Positions 7,795-16,121 of a stretch of DNA of 35,078 nucleotides are shown here, piece by piece. The notes under the pieces were generated by a model that was not told the origin of the DNA, did no database searches, and was given only the letters and a program-made list of their open reading frames with translations. Source of the DNA: Leucobacter komagatae (GTDB taxonomy: Bacteria > Actinomycetota > Actinomycetes > Actinomycetales > Microbacteriaceae). Numbering within the stretch: the first letter of the stretch is position 1; every line of letters starts with the position of its first letter. The position numbers and the translations under genes were made by a program. Where the stretch lies: contig NZ_JXSQ01000028.1 in the NCBI RefSeq assembly GCF_000834055.1, positions 1 to 35,078 on the forward strand. The letters run 5' to 3'.

Positions 7795-7812
7795 CACCAC
7801 ACCACCTTCGCA

Positions 7813-7831
7813 ATAGTATTCGCTATACTAT
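7813..7831. promoter_or_regulatory. Inverted-repeat operator, probably for the GntR/FCD regulator
   Basis: ATAGTAT and ATACTAT form a perfect 7-bp inverted repeat around a 5-base spacer. It covers the predicted -10 and start region of the acid-sugar operon and lies 40 bases from the end of the regulator gene. A second small palindrome, TATCTTTAGATA, abuts it at 7829-7840. Location and symmetry suit a GntR-family dimer; binding is inferred. Confidence 0.6.
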
Positions 7832-7854
7832 CTTTAGATACGCGGTGTTGTCCA
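7825..7854 (-). promoter_or_regulatory. Predicted promoter of the acid-sugar operon
   Basis: On the minus strand TGGACA (7854-7849) and TAGTAT (7830-7825) are spaced by 18 bases and resemble -35 and -10 elements. The -10 lies inside the inverted repeat at 7813-7831, which fits repression by the upstream regulator. Confidence 0.45.
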
Positions 7855-7870
7855 GCTTCGAACCTCCGTG

Positions 7871-8536
7871 CTACCGGCCGAACAACCTATCGGTCGCGCC
7901 CTCGACGTGCAGACGCATCGCCTCGGCAGCAGCAGTTCCGTCGCCAGCTGCAATGGCCTCGAAAATCGCCTCGTGTTCGGGCGCAGCATGGCGAGCACCC
8001 GTCCGACCGAGTTTCGAGAACAGCCGGAAGCGCTGAATCTGGCCGCTGAGGGCACCGTACGCAAGCTCAAGGAAACGGTTCCCCGACTGCGCAGCGATGA
8101 GCGTGTGGAAGCGATCGTCCGAACGCCAGTACATGTCGAAACCCTCGGTCTCCATGTCGGCAGCATCGGCTGAGCGTTCAAACTCGACGACACTCTCCCG
8201 CAGCTTCGCCAAGAACTCTGGCGTCGCCCGCAGTGCGGCGTCGTGCGCGAGCCGCGGCTCCAGCACCAGCCGTGCCTCGAGGAGCTGCTCAACATCAGAT
8301 CTCGTCATCATCGGGGCGACACGGTAGCCCCGCAACGCCACGCGTTCGACGAGTCCAGTGTGCTCGAGACGCGCAAGGGCCTCGCGCAGCGGAGTCTGGC
8401 TCACATCGAGCTCGCGCGACAGCGCGCCAATGTTGAGACTCTCACCCGCACCACGCTCACCCGACATGAACTGATGCAGCAGCACGGCGTACATTTGGTC
8501 CGCGATCGGCTGCTTTGCCGTATTCCGTTCCGTCAC
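7871..8536 (-). CDS. GntR-family regulator with FCD ligand-binding domain
   Basis: The 221-residue protein has an N-terminal winged helix (about 12-75, with IGALSRELDVSQTPLREALARLEHTGLVE) and a C-terminal FCD domain (about 85-215). The FCD metal and ligand positions look intact: DDRFHTLI, a later PEHEAIFEAI histidine and RLHVEG. Such regulators respond to small organic or sugar acids and usually repress adjacent catabolic genes. It sits directly upstream of the acid-sugar operon on the same strand, separated by 76 bases that hold a promoter and an inverted repeat. It uses a GTG start at 8536 behind GGGAGAG. Its effector is probably a pathway acid or lactone (inference). Confidence 0.92.
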   Translation of the reverse strand: MTERNTAKQPIADQMYAVLLHQFMSGERGAGESLNIGALSRELDVSQTPLREALARLEHTGLVERVALRGYRVAPMMTRSDVEQLLEARLVLEPRLAHDAALRATPEFLAKLRESVVEFERSADAADMETEGFDMYWRSDDRFHTLIAAQSGNRFLELAYGALSGQIQRFRLFSKLGRTGARHAAPEHEAIFEAIAAGDGTAAAEAMRLHVEGATDRLFGR

Positions 8537-8662
8537 ACCACTCTCCCGTGTTTCATGTGGCAGTAAAGCCTCAGTGAGAATCAGCTTACAGGCCGCAGCA
8601 GCGCCACACGGAGAGCGACACCGCCTGACGACCCTCCCTCGATCCCGGTAGACGGGCAGCCA

Positions 8663-8707
8663 CGCGTCGGCGGTGCCGCCTGCGAAGCAGGCCGCACCGC
8701 CGACGCG
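8663..8707. terminator. Long hairpin between the iron-binding lipoprotein and the GntR gene
   Basis: Two 21-base arms (8663-8683 and 8687-8707) pair with a single C-C mismatch around a GAA loop. It lies about 120 bases beyond the stop of the minus-strand lipoprotein gene and before the GntR gene. There is no T-run. It could stop or buffer read-through, or be an imperfect repeat element. The remainder of 8537-8825 shows no gene. Confidence 0.5.
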
Positions 8708-8825
8708 CGCATATCCGAGCCGAGGAATACGCGCGGGAGCGCCCCCTCCGACACGGCATACGTGCGCCAGACACTCTCGTGCAAGTGAACAGCGATCCGA
8801 CCCAGGAGCGTCGAGCAGCTCGCCG

Positions 8826-9866
8826 CTAGCGCGCTACGAGCTCCGCGAGCTGCGGCACCACGGTCTCAAGCGCCCAGGGGATATTCAGTGCCGTCGGTGA
8901 AGACGTCGCCCAGACGAGCGAGGGATCCGTCAACACGAGGCCCTTTCCATCGGCCACGGGTCGCCACAGACTCACCAGCGGGTTCCCCAGCGTTCGCTTC
9001 TTGTCCTCCTCGCTTGCGGCCCACGCCAAGAAGACGTCTGCGTCGTCGAAGTCACCGAGCAGTTCGAGGCTTGCGCTGTCGCTCGAGCCGAGGGCGCTGC
9101 GCTCTGCGAAGTCAATGACGGACGGCGGAGTGGTGAAGCCGAGCGCTTCGACGAACTCGACGCGGGGGTCGGAGGGGAAGTACAGCGTGAGCTCGCTCGT
9201 TCCATCAGTGAGCCCCATGCCATAGGCAAGGTTGACGCCGGCGAACTCAGGGTGATCCGCTGCGTAATCCTCAAACATCGCCTCAGTTGAATCGAGGAGC
9301 TCGGCAGCCTCGTCAGAGCGGCCGAGCGCTTTGCCCACCGTGCTGGTGAGGTCCTGCCAGCTCGAGGCCCAGGGCTCTTCGCTGTATGCCACCGTCGGAG
9401 CGATGTCCGACAGCCGCTTGTATTCCGCATCCGAAATCCCCGAGTAGGGCGCGAGAATGACATCGGGCGAGAGCGTAAGAATCTGCTCAAAATCAACCTC
9501 TCCGCTCGGGAGCGTTTGAGGCAGGGGTTCGCCAAGCGCTTCGACGGCGTCGCGGAACCACGGCAGATACCCGTTGTCGTCCGCTCCCCAGGTGTATTCG
9601 GGCACGGCAATAGGAACGACCCCAAGAGCCACAGCGGCGTCTTCGGCAGCCCAGCCAAGCGTCACCACGCGTTGCGGAGCCTCGTCGATCGTCGCCTCTC
9701 CGAGCGCGTGAGTAATCGTCACTGGGAAGGACCCGTCTGCGTCGCTCTCAGCGTGAGCGCCGGCATCGCCACCCGGGTTGTTGCCTGTCGCGCCGGCGCA
9801 GCCGGTCACAAGGATGGCCGTCGCGAGAAGCATGGCGGATATGGAAGCGGGGGTTTTCAGGCGCAT
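8826..9866 (-). CDS. Iron-siderophore ABC transporter substrate-binding lipoprotein
   Basis: The 346-residue protein starts with a lipoprotein signal peptide ending in the lipobox LVTGC (Cys23). It continues as a class III (FepB/FhuD-like) binding protein: PQRVVTLGWAAEDAAVALGV, SGEVDFEQILTLSPDVILAP and LSDIAPTVAY. It should sit on the outer face of the membrane and capture ferric siderophore. No permease or ATPase gene adjoins it, so it depends on partners elsewhere, possibly the permeases at 21327-23410. The DtxR-type iron box at 9903-9921, about 37 bases before the ATG, implies induction by iron limitation. The AraC gene just upstream is a plausible additional activator. Confidence 0.9.
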   Translation of the reverse strand: MRLKTPASISAMLLATAILVTGCAGATGNNPGGDAGAHAESDADGSFPVTITHALGEATIDEAPQRVVTLGWAAEDAAVALGVVPIAVPEYTWGADDNGYLPWFRDAVEALGEPLPQTLPSGEVDFEQILTLSPDVILAPYSGISDAEYKRLSDIAPTVAYSEEPWASSWQDLTSTVGKALGRSDEAAELLDSTEAMFEDYAADHPEFAGVNLAYGMGLTDGTSELTLYFPSDPRVEFVEALGFTTPPSVIDFAERSALGSSDSASLELLGDFDDADVFLAWAASEEDKKRTLGNPLVSLWRPVADGKGLVLTDPSLVWATSSPTALNIPWALETVVPQLAELVAR

Positions 9867-9902
9867 CGGTGGACTTTCTCATTAGGGACCCTCACCCAGT
9901 CA

Positions 9903-9921
9903 CGAAGTAAGGCTTACCTAA
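9903..9921. promoter_or_regulatory. DtxR/IdeR-type iron box
   Basis: On the minus strand the 19 bases begin TTAGGTAAGCCTTAC, matching the DtxR/IdeR consensus TWAGGTWAGSCTWACCTWA at the first 15 positions; the last four differ partly. It is 37 bases before the start of the iron-binding lipoprotein gene. Iron-dependent repression follows from established knowledge of such boxes. Confidence 0.75.
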
Positions 9922-10010
9922 CTAACATACGATGATGTCGGAACGCGCGGCAGACAACTATTTTCGCGGTACGGACAACCCCGCGGACATGAAGCCAGGC
10001 GAGGCCTCGC

Positions 10011-10841
10011 CTACGCCGACAGAACGGGATGGAATTCGCGCGGCGACTTCCCGACCACGCGCTGGAACGCGCTGCTGAACGCCGGCACGGTTGCGTATCC
10101 GACACGTCTCGCGACCTCCCCAACGGGGAGGCCCCGGTCGAGCAGGTGGACCGCTAGATCCATCCGAGCGCACGTGCGCCACTGGCTGAAGGTCATCCCC
10201 GTACTATCCCGAAACGCTCGGGCAAGGGTGCGGCTGCTCACCGACAGGCGCACAGCCCAGTGTTCGATGGTCTGATCGTCGGCAGGATCGGCGACAAGAG
10301 CCCGGCAAATCTCCACAATGCGTGCATCGTGAGGCACTGGCAACTGGACCACCGACCCAGGCTCGTCAGAGATGAGCGAGAGACAGACGCGTTGAGCCTG
10401 TACCCGTTGCTCACGCGGCATGCCGGCGTCAGCCAGGTATAGCAGGAGCTCGCGAACTGCGACAAGCATCGTCACCAATTTCACCTCGGTACCACGCCAA
10501 GGCACGGCCTCTGGGGCAATGTGCAGCGCAACCATGTCCCCGTCGCGGTCACTGACGGAGTGCGGCTCGCCAGCGGGCACCCAGACTCCCTGACCGAGCG
10601 ACACCGACTGCTCCATTCCGTTGACCTCGACCGAGCCAGACCCGCGCTCCGGCCAAAACACCACGTGCTCGGGGTGCGCATGCGGCTTCGCTGTGCACGA
10701 GTTCTGCTCGTCCTCGTAGGCGTATTTGAGGAAGCGGGCGCGGAGCAGGTACCCCTCGGGCACGGTCGCCCCGGTTACGGGCAGCGCCGCGGAGGCCAGG
10801 TGCCTCGACGGACCCTCACGTGCGGGCAGCTGTCGCCCCAT
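10011..10841 (-). CDS. AraC-family transcriptional regulator
   Basis: The 276-residue protein has an N-terminal cupin-like sensing domain (PHAHPEHVVFWPERGSG and WVPAGEPHSV) and a C-terminal pair of helix-turn-helix units: the first around LSVSSRTLARAFRDSTGMTF, the second at VGEVARRVGYATVPAFSSAF followed by GKSPREF. It lies 144 bases upstream of the iron-siderophore lipoprotein gene on the same strand, so a role in siderophore uptake is likely but inferred. AraC activators in iron loci usually sense the siderophore. The ATG at 10841 is close behind GGTGGA. The intergenic 9867-10010 contains the iron box and a GC-rich 16-bp palindrome at 9997-10012 over the stop codon. Confidence 0.9.
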   Translation of the reverse strand: MGRQLPAREGPSRHLASAALPVTGATVPEGYLLRARFLKYAYEDEQNSCTAKPHAHPEHVVFWPERGSGSVEVNGMEQSVSLGQGVWVPAGEPHSVSDRDGDMVALHIAPEAVPWRGTEVKLVTMLVAVRELLLYLADAGMPREQRVQAQRVCLSLISDEPGSVVQLPVPHDARIVEICRALVADPADDQTIEHWAVRLSVSSRTLARAFRDSTGMTFSQWRTCARMDLAVHLLDRGLPVGEVARRVGYATVPAFSSAFQRVVGKSPREFHPVLSA

Positions 10842-11010
10842 GTTCCACCGCCTCGGCCGCGCGTCACTAGATCAGATGTATCAAGGATAGCCGCGTCGGC
10901 CACTCCTCAAACGACATCACTGTAGCGAGATGGCCCCGTGTTAGGCGCAAAAGCTATGGCATCTTGCTGAGTCCATATGTTGTGAGCGGGCGGGGACAAC
11001 GCGTCGCGAC

Positions 11011-11034
11011 CGGGGCGGTCAGGCTGTCGCCCCG
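11011..11034 (-). terminator. Hairpin downstream of the LPxTG protein operon
   Basis: CGGGGCG (11011-11017) pairs with CGCCCCG (11028-11034) around a 10-base loop, 36 bases beyond the stop of the pilin-like gene. No T-run follows. The rest of 10842-11069 shows no gene. Confidence 0.35.
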
Positions 11035-11069
11035 TGCGGGCGACCATTTCAGGCATCCCCTGGATCACC

Positions 11070-12602
11070 TCACCCGAGCGGGGCGACCTGCTCAGAGTTG
11101 CCCCTCCGATAGCGCACGACGCCCAACCACCCTGCGACGCCGAGGAACACCGCGCCGAGCGTCACGAGCGCGACGCCCGCAGCGGAACCGGTCAGCGGGA
11201 GGTCTGGCAGGTCTGAGGCGTCAGAGCCCACCTGCGAATAGTGCACGACCTCGTGAGCCCCCTCCGCGTTGACAAGCAGCAGCACCGGCGCGTCTATCCC
11301 GCCCTTGTACCCCGGTGGAATCGACACCTGATAGAAGCAGTAGTAGGCCTGTCCGAGGGTCCGGTTAAAGACTTTGCCATCGGCGTCGGCCACGACGTTC
11401 TTCTTGGACCACAGCGACGAACCAGTGGGCGCGTCGGGGCAGTACGGGCTCAGCTTGTCGAAGAGGTAGACATCGAAGACAACCCCGGAAAGCGGTCGCT
11501 CCTCAGTCGCTCCGACGTCGGTCACCATCGTGAGTAGGTGGGCGTAGTTCCAGAAATATTCGATGTTCGGGTTTTCCACCCTGCCGCTCACTGCTTCCCG
11601 GATCCGCTCACCGTTCACGCTGACCTCGGCGGAGGCCGCGGTCGAACCGCTCGTCTCCGGGGAGAGCGTCGCCTCCAGTTGGAGCACCCCTGTCGGGTGC
11701 TCCGCAAGCACGTCGAGGCCGCGCCGCGTGAGCTCGATCTCGAGCGAACTGCCGGCAGCGTCCTCGCCGCGCCGCTCGACGAAGTCAGGCTCGGCGAGCT
11801 GCGTGAGGGTGCCGTCCGCTCGGACAAGCACGAGCGAGGTCCCTACGAGCTTGACGCCCCGAGCAAGGCGCTCGGCGATCCGCAGGTCGCCGCCGGCACC
11901 CTCCCCAAGCCCACTCACTGGCACTGTCACCGTCTGGCGAATCTCGTCGCCAAAGACTTCCGAGCTGACGCCAGGCCCGGCCTCCGCAGCGGCTGCGGGT
12001 GCCGCCTTCGGAAAGAGCTCGATCGCGCCAGACGAGCGCTCCCCCCGCGTTGCGGCGGCCGTCCGCGGCGGCACGACAACCACGGCTGGCAGCGTGGCGA
12101 ACGCATCGCCGCCTTGCGCCTCTCCGTCAGGCGTGAAGCGAGGCGTACTCTCGTAGACGACGTAGGTGCCCGGGTGGAGCGTGAACAGCGTGCTCGCGGT
12201 CCCGCTGTCGGTGAACTGCTCCGAGCCGCAGGAGAGGGCGACGCGATCGGTGCCGCGTGTGACGACGGGGAGGCCCCCGCTGTCGAGTGCGACACGGATC
12301 CCTGTCTCCCCCGCCATCGCACCCGTTGACTCCTGAACCTCACACGCGGTGAATCCGGCGACCTCGAAGCCGCCCGAACCGCCGCTGTCCGCGCCGCCGA
12401 GCTCTGGGAGGTGCACGACCACCTCCCCGCCGCGGTCGGCCTGCGACCCCGCAGCTGAAAACGGAGGCCACTCCGCAGCGATCAACGCCTGCCCAGGCCC
12501 GATCGGGACGGGGAGGAACACCGTGATCGCAGCGACGAGCACGGTGACCGTGCCTCGCCGCGGGGTGGCCCTCCGCGCTCCGAGCGTGTGCCGGCCGCTC
12601 AT
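11070..12602 (-). CDS. LPxTG-anchored pilin-like surface protein
   Basis: This 510-residue secreted protein has a hydrophobic signal segment near residues 20-42 (TVTVLVAAITVFLPVPIGPG). At the C-terminus it has the sorting signal LPLTG at 468-472, then a hydrophobic span and a basic tail with RYRRG. The region before the anchor (LSGVVFDVYLFDKLSPYC, then a paired-cysteine segment) resembles prealbumin-like or SpaA-type domains of Gram-positive pilins and adhesins. It should be cell-wall linked by a sortase; none is encoded here. Its ATG overlaps the stop of the RCC1 protein gene (ATGA), so the two surface proteins are made together. Upstream open frame to 12875 overlaps the RCC1 gene and was not used. 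The exact function is unknown. Confidence 0.82.
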   Translation of the reverse strand: MSGRHTLGARRATPRRGTVTVLVAAITVFLPVPIGPGQALIAAEWPPFSAAGSQADRGGEVVVHLPELGGADSGGSGGFEVAGFTACEVQESTGAMAGETGIRVALDSGGLPVVTRGTDRVALSCGSEQFTDSGTASTLFTLHPGTYVVYESTPRFTPDGEAQGGDAFATLPAVVVVPPRTAAATRGERSSGAIELFPKAAPAAAAEAGPGVSSEVFGDEIRQTVTVPVSGLGEGAGGDLRIAERLARGVKLVGTSLVLVRADGTLTQLAEPDFVERRGEDAAGSSLEIELTRRGLDVLAEHPTGVLQLEATLSPETSGSTAASAEVSVNGERIREAVSGRVENPNIEYFWNYAHLLTMVTDVGATEERPLSGVVFDVYLFDKLSPYCPDAPTGSSLWSKKNVVADADGKVFNRTLGQAYYCFYQVSIPPGYKGGIDAPVLLLVNAEGAHEVVHYSQVGSDASDLPDLPLTGSAAGVALVTLGAVFLGVAGWLGVVRYRRGNSEQVAPLG

Positions 12603-15079
12603 CGGCGCACCCATACCTTCCGCTGCCCCGCGCGTGCTCCGAGCACCCCGAGCCCGAGAACAAGCAGTCCCGCTCCGCCCGCGACCCAGCTCCAGGCAAC
12701 TGAAGCCCCCGTCTGCGGCAGTTGAATGGGCTCCCCCGGCGATGTCGAGAGCACCCGAAATACCTCGTGCCGGCCCTGCGCTACCGTGATCGTTTCCACC
12801 GCGTTTTCGCCGGCGCCGACGCCTTCCCAGCAGAAACGGGGTGCCTGTTCGGGGCTGTTCGCGTGCCGCGCGCACTCGGTCTCACCCGTGCGAAGTCGCT
12901 CGATCCCCCGCACGGCGCTGCCTGACGGCGCGCGAGCGCTCAGAGCGTAGCTGCCAGGACGCGCCGCGACAGTGGTGGCATCACCGGCTAGCGCGACCGT
13001 TCGTGCCACGCTCTCCGGTCCGGCCCCGGAACCGGGTTCACGCTCCGCTTCCAGTGTCAAGAGCCAGTCGCCAGAGGGAGCAACGGTCGCCCCGTCGCCG
13101 TGCTTCGTGACAAACGAGACGTGTGCGGCCTGGTTCGTGATCTCGCACGACAGTGGGGCATTCACCGACTCCGCGGCGTCCTCCGCGATCAGGATCGTTC
13201 CGGCCACTGGATCAAACACTGTGGCAGGGAGCGCACCGCCTGCGGCATCTACGCAGCTGATTTCTCCCTTGCGCGCGTAGTTGTCGGTTGAAGCGGCCGC
13301 ATCCGCAAGGCCAGCGGAGCCGCCGTTGCCGCGCTCGCCGACGGTGTACACGGTGCCGGTGTCGAGGGTCACCGCTTCGTCACCGCTGATTACAGCTGTC
13401 GCCCCCGATTCCGTCGTGACCGTTACGTCCCACGCCTCAGCGGAGACCTCGCCGAGTCCCGGTGCGCCGTGCTCGACGGGGGCGACGATCTTCGTTCCGC
13501 CGATCGTGAGGGATGCCGGGGCGACGTAGGTGTAGCCGCCGGGATAGCTCACCGGTGCGCGTTGGATCCCGAACTGCTCCCAGGCGACAACGGCGTCGAC
13601 GGTGCCCGCGGCGTGCGCCGGGGTGACTACCTGCCAGGCGTTGTTGCCGCGCTCCGCGAGCGCGGTGCCAGGGTCGCCGTCGAATGTCACTCCTGTGACC
13701 GTGACGCCCATCGCAACGGGGGAAGGCTCGAGCACGAAGAGCGACGCCGGCCCAGCAGTCCCGTCCCCCACCTGACCGGAGACGTTCATGCCCCAGCCGA
13801 AGGCCGCGCCGCGCTCGGTCAGCGCCGCAGAATGAAACGTGCCCGCCGCGAGCTCGGCGACTTGCACCCCTGCCGGCAGGCGCACGGCGATGGGGATGGC
13901 CGAGTCGCTCTGCGAACCGTCGCCGAGCTGCCCCTCCATGTTTCGTCCCCAGGCCAGAGCCTCCCCCTCGGTCGTCAGCGCGAGCGTGTGGTAGCCGCCC
14001 GCTCCAGCGCGGTCAGTGTCCGGGTCGGAGCGCGTCCCTCCGGGGACGACGGTGACGAATTCGACCCCTTCGGGGGCCGCAACGCGTGTCGGTACCGGGA
14101 GGTACCCCTCGGCAGAACCGGTTCCGAGCTGTCCGTGGTTGTTTGCTCCCCAGGAGAACAGGCCGCCGTCGCTCGCGACCGCAACCGAGTAGTGGCCGCC
14201 TGCGTGCAGCTCAGTGAATGTGGCACCATCGGGCATGCGGACCGCTGTTGGAGCGAGCGAGCCATCGGTCGTGCCGTTGCCGAGCTGGCCGTGCATGTTG
14301 TCACCCCATGCGTAGGCGATCCCCTCGGCGGTGAGCGCGAGTGAGTGATAGCTTCCGGCGCTCAGGTGGGCGAATGTCACACCCTCCGGGCTGTGCGCCC
14401 TAACGGGCGTAAGCCGCCGTGTGCCGAACCCGGTGCCGCCGTCGCCGAGCTGACTACTGTCATCCTTTCCCCAGCCGTAGACCCCACCATCATCGCCGAG
14501 CGCGAGCACGTGGTACTCCCCCGCGACGACGCTCGTCGCTGCGACGCCAGCTGGCAGTTCGACCCGCACGGGAACAGCGGATCCCTCGCGGGTGCCGTTG
14601 CCGAGCTGCCCCTCGGTGTTCGCGCCCCAGGCGAAGACCGAGCCGTTCGACGCCAACGCGACGGAGAACTCGCCCCCGGCGTCCAGCTGGGTGAGCGTCA
14701 CGCCAGCAGGGAGCGCGACGCGAACCGGAACCCGCGATCCTCCCGCTTTGCCCGTGCCGAGCTGCCCGCTTCCGTTGCTACCCCACGCGTATGCCTGGCC
14801 GTCTGAACCGAGCGCGAGCGTGTGCAGCGTGCCGAGCCATAGCCCTGAGAAGGTGACGCCGTTCGGCGCGGGGAAGGCGACCTCGGTTCCGCCGGCGACC
14901 GGGCCAGAGTCCGGTGTCAGCGCGGCAGGATCCGCCGCTGCTGCTCCCGGGACGGGTGCCGGCATTCCGAGCAGGAGGGCCGCCACAAGAGCGCTCAGGG
15001 CTGTTCGAGTCAGGGCTGTTCTCGTCGGCTTCGTCCGTGTCAGCGTCGTTCGTGCTCGCACCCAGTCTGCTCCCGTCAC
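12599..15079 (-). CDS. LPxTG-anchored RCC1-repeat surface protein
   Basis: The 826-residue protein starts with a signal peptide (about 1-48, ending near PGAAAADP). It contains seven RCC1-type repeats from about residue 80 to 460, each with a pattern like AGxxHxLAL...AWGxNxxGQLGxG, enough for one seven-bladed propeller. Before the repeats stands the IPT/TIG-like opening TPDSGPVAGGTEV. After them comes an IPT-like remainder (VTVTGVTFDG, VTPAHAAGTVDAVV, YPGGYTYV). Prealbumin-like modules follow, then LPQTG at 787-791, a hydrophobic span and an RKVWVRR tail. It is probably a cell-wall adhesin or scaffold; the ligand is unknown. The GTG start at 15079 has only a weak ribosome site, so a start slightly downstream is possible. 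Confidence 0.85.
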   Translation of the reverse strand: MTGADWVRARTTLTRTKPTRTALTRTALSALVAALLLGMPAPVPGAAAADPAALTPDSGPVAGGTEVAFPAPNGVTFSGLWLGTLHTLALGSDGQAYAWGSNGSGQLGTGKAGGSRVPVRVALPAGVTLTQLDAGGEFSVALASNGSVFAWGANTEGQLGNGTREGSAVPVRVELPAGVAATSVVAGEYHVLALGDDGGVYGWGKDDSSQLGDGGTGFGTRRLTPVRAHSPEGVTFAHLSAGSYHSLALTAEGIAYAWGDNMHGQLGNGTTDGSLAPTAVRMPDGATFTELHAGGHYSVAVASDGGLFSWGANNHGQLGTGSAEGYLPVPTRVAAPEGVEFVTVVPGGTRSDPDTDRAGAGGYHTLALTTEGEALAWGRNMEGQLGDGSQSDSAIPIAVRLPAGVQVAELAAGTFHSAALTERGAAFGWGMNVSGQVGDGTAGPASLFVLEPSPVAMGVTVTGVTFDGDPGTALAERGNNAWQVVTPAHAAGTVDAVVAWEQFGIQRAPVSYPGGYTYVAPASLTIGGTKIVAPVEHGAPGLGEVSAEAWDVTVTTESGATAVISGDEAVTLDTGTVYTVGERGNGGSAGLADAAASTDNYARKGEISCVDAAGGALPATVFDPVAGTILIAEDAAESVNAPLSCEITNQAAHVSFVTKHGDGATVAPSGDWLLTLEAEREPGSGAGPESVARTVALAGDATTVAARPGSYALSARAPSGSAVRGIERLRTGETECARHANSPEQAPRFCWEGVGAGENAVETITVAQGRHEVFRVLSTSPGEPIQLPQTGASVAWSWVAGGAGLLVLGLGVLGARAGQRKVWVRR

Positions 15080-15441
15080 CGTTCGATCCGCTCGCCGAGC
15101 CCTTCAACTCTGCTGGCTCCTGTGAACAGTGTCTCCGGGGCGGCGGGAGCGAATCCCGAAAAGCGCGGGAGTTATGTGGCGGCGAGGGCCCTTTCAGTAG
15201 TCGGCGCGGCGATCCGCGGCCGCTCAAGGAGCGTTCCTCAGTGTTTCCTGGCGGTACTGAGCCCGGAGGTGCGGAGCCGCGCGGTCGCGGTGCTCCGCTG
15301 TCGCGGTGCTCCGCTGTCGCGGGGTTGCGCTGTCGCGGGGTTGCGGCATCGCAGCCGCCGCAACTCGCGGATCACCGAAAGCGGCCCCTCGCTTCACCCC
15401 TCGAGGGCGATGCGCGGGGCCTCTTCGCGTCGCGCGTGCCG
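15080..15441. other. Intergenic region between the TetR gene and the RCC1 protein gene
   Basis: I see no supported gene in these 362 bases. The region holds a four-copy 16-bp tandem repeat (15283-15346) and the GC palindrome CCCTCGAGGG close to the TetR gene end. It must also contain the promoter of the LPxTG operon, which I could not place. Confidence 0.5.
15283..15346. repeat. Four-copy 16-bp tandem repeat
   Basis: Units start at 15283, 15299, 15315 and 15331. All share the core GTCGCGG. Units 1-2 continue TGCTCCGC and units 3-4 continue GGTTGCG plus C or G, so the array consists of two related pairs. It lies in the intergenic region upstream of the RCC1 gene. Confidence 0.8.
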
Positions 15442-16107
15442 TCAGTCTTTGCGGGGCGTGCCGCCCTCGACGAGCTCGGGGTGCGCTTCGAAGAGCTCGG
15501 CCTGTTCGCGCCAGGACAGACCGACGATACTGAGGACGACCTTAATCCCTGTCGCGGCAGAATCGCCCGACGTGATCCGGTCGTCGCGCAGCGCGGCACG
15601 CGCGGCCCCTTCAACGAGCAGCGCGAGGACCTCCTCGGTCATATCGGCCCGGAAGGCACCCGACGCGATACCCCGCCTGGTGAGCGTCGCGAGGCTCGCC
15701 CTGAGTGGCTCGAGGGCGAGCGCGGTCTCCGCGCTGTAGCGCTCGCTCATCGCAATATTCTCCGACGCCCGCACGGCCGCGGCGGCTCGCCACAGCCCCT
15801 TCGCCAGCTGCGCGAGTGCGAGTCGCGGGTCGTCGCTCACGGCGCTTCCCGCGATCTCGCTGAACTGCCTCGCCCCCTCGTCGATGACCTCGCGGAGCAG
15901 ACCGTCGCGGTCGGGAAAATGGCCGTAGAGCGCCCGTCTGGAGAGGCCCGCTGCCTGCGCGATGCTGTCAAGCGAAGCGTTGGGGTGCTCGGCGAAGGCA
16001 GCCTGCGCGGCCTCGAGCAGGGTCTCACGGTTCTTCGTCGCGTCTCGGCGACGGCCCTCGGGCACGAGGCCCACCGCGACGGGATCGTTCACTGGCTCTG
16101 CAGACAT
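15442..16107 (-). CDS. TetR-family transcriptional regulator
   Basis: The 221-residue protein has an N-terminal TetR helix-turn-helix (about 26-72: NRETLLEAAQAAFAEHPNAS, IAQAAGLSRRALYGHFPDRD) and a variable all-helical ligand-binding domain. It is the third gene of an operon with two YhgE/Pip membrane proteins, starting 15 bases after the second one. It is therefore likely to repress its own operon through the inverted repeat at 21153-21172. The ligand is unknown. ATG start. Confidence 0.9.
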   Translation of the reverse strand: MSAEPVNDPVAVGLVPEGRRRDATKNRETLLEAAQAAFAEHPNASLDSIAQAAGLSRRALYGHFPDRDGLLREVIDEGARQFSEIAGSAVSDDPRLALAQLAKGLWRAAAAVRASENIAMSERYSAETALALEPLRASLATLTRRGIASGAFRADMTEEVLALLVEGAARAALRDDRITSGDSAATGIKVVLSIVGLSWREQAELFEAHPELVEGGTPRKD

Positions 16108-16121
16108 GGGTATCGACTACC

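Noticed and set aside
7797..7800. GTG codons as the start of the MBL-fold hydrolase
   Set aside because: ATG at 7794 is better spaced from the AAGGTGG ribosome site.
9997..10012. Perfect 16-bp palindrome AGGCGAGGCCTCGCCT considered as a second iron box
   Set aside because: It has an even length and G/C at the positions where DtxR boxes have A/T; it straddles the AraC stop codon and more likely forms part of a terminator.
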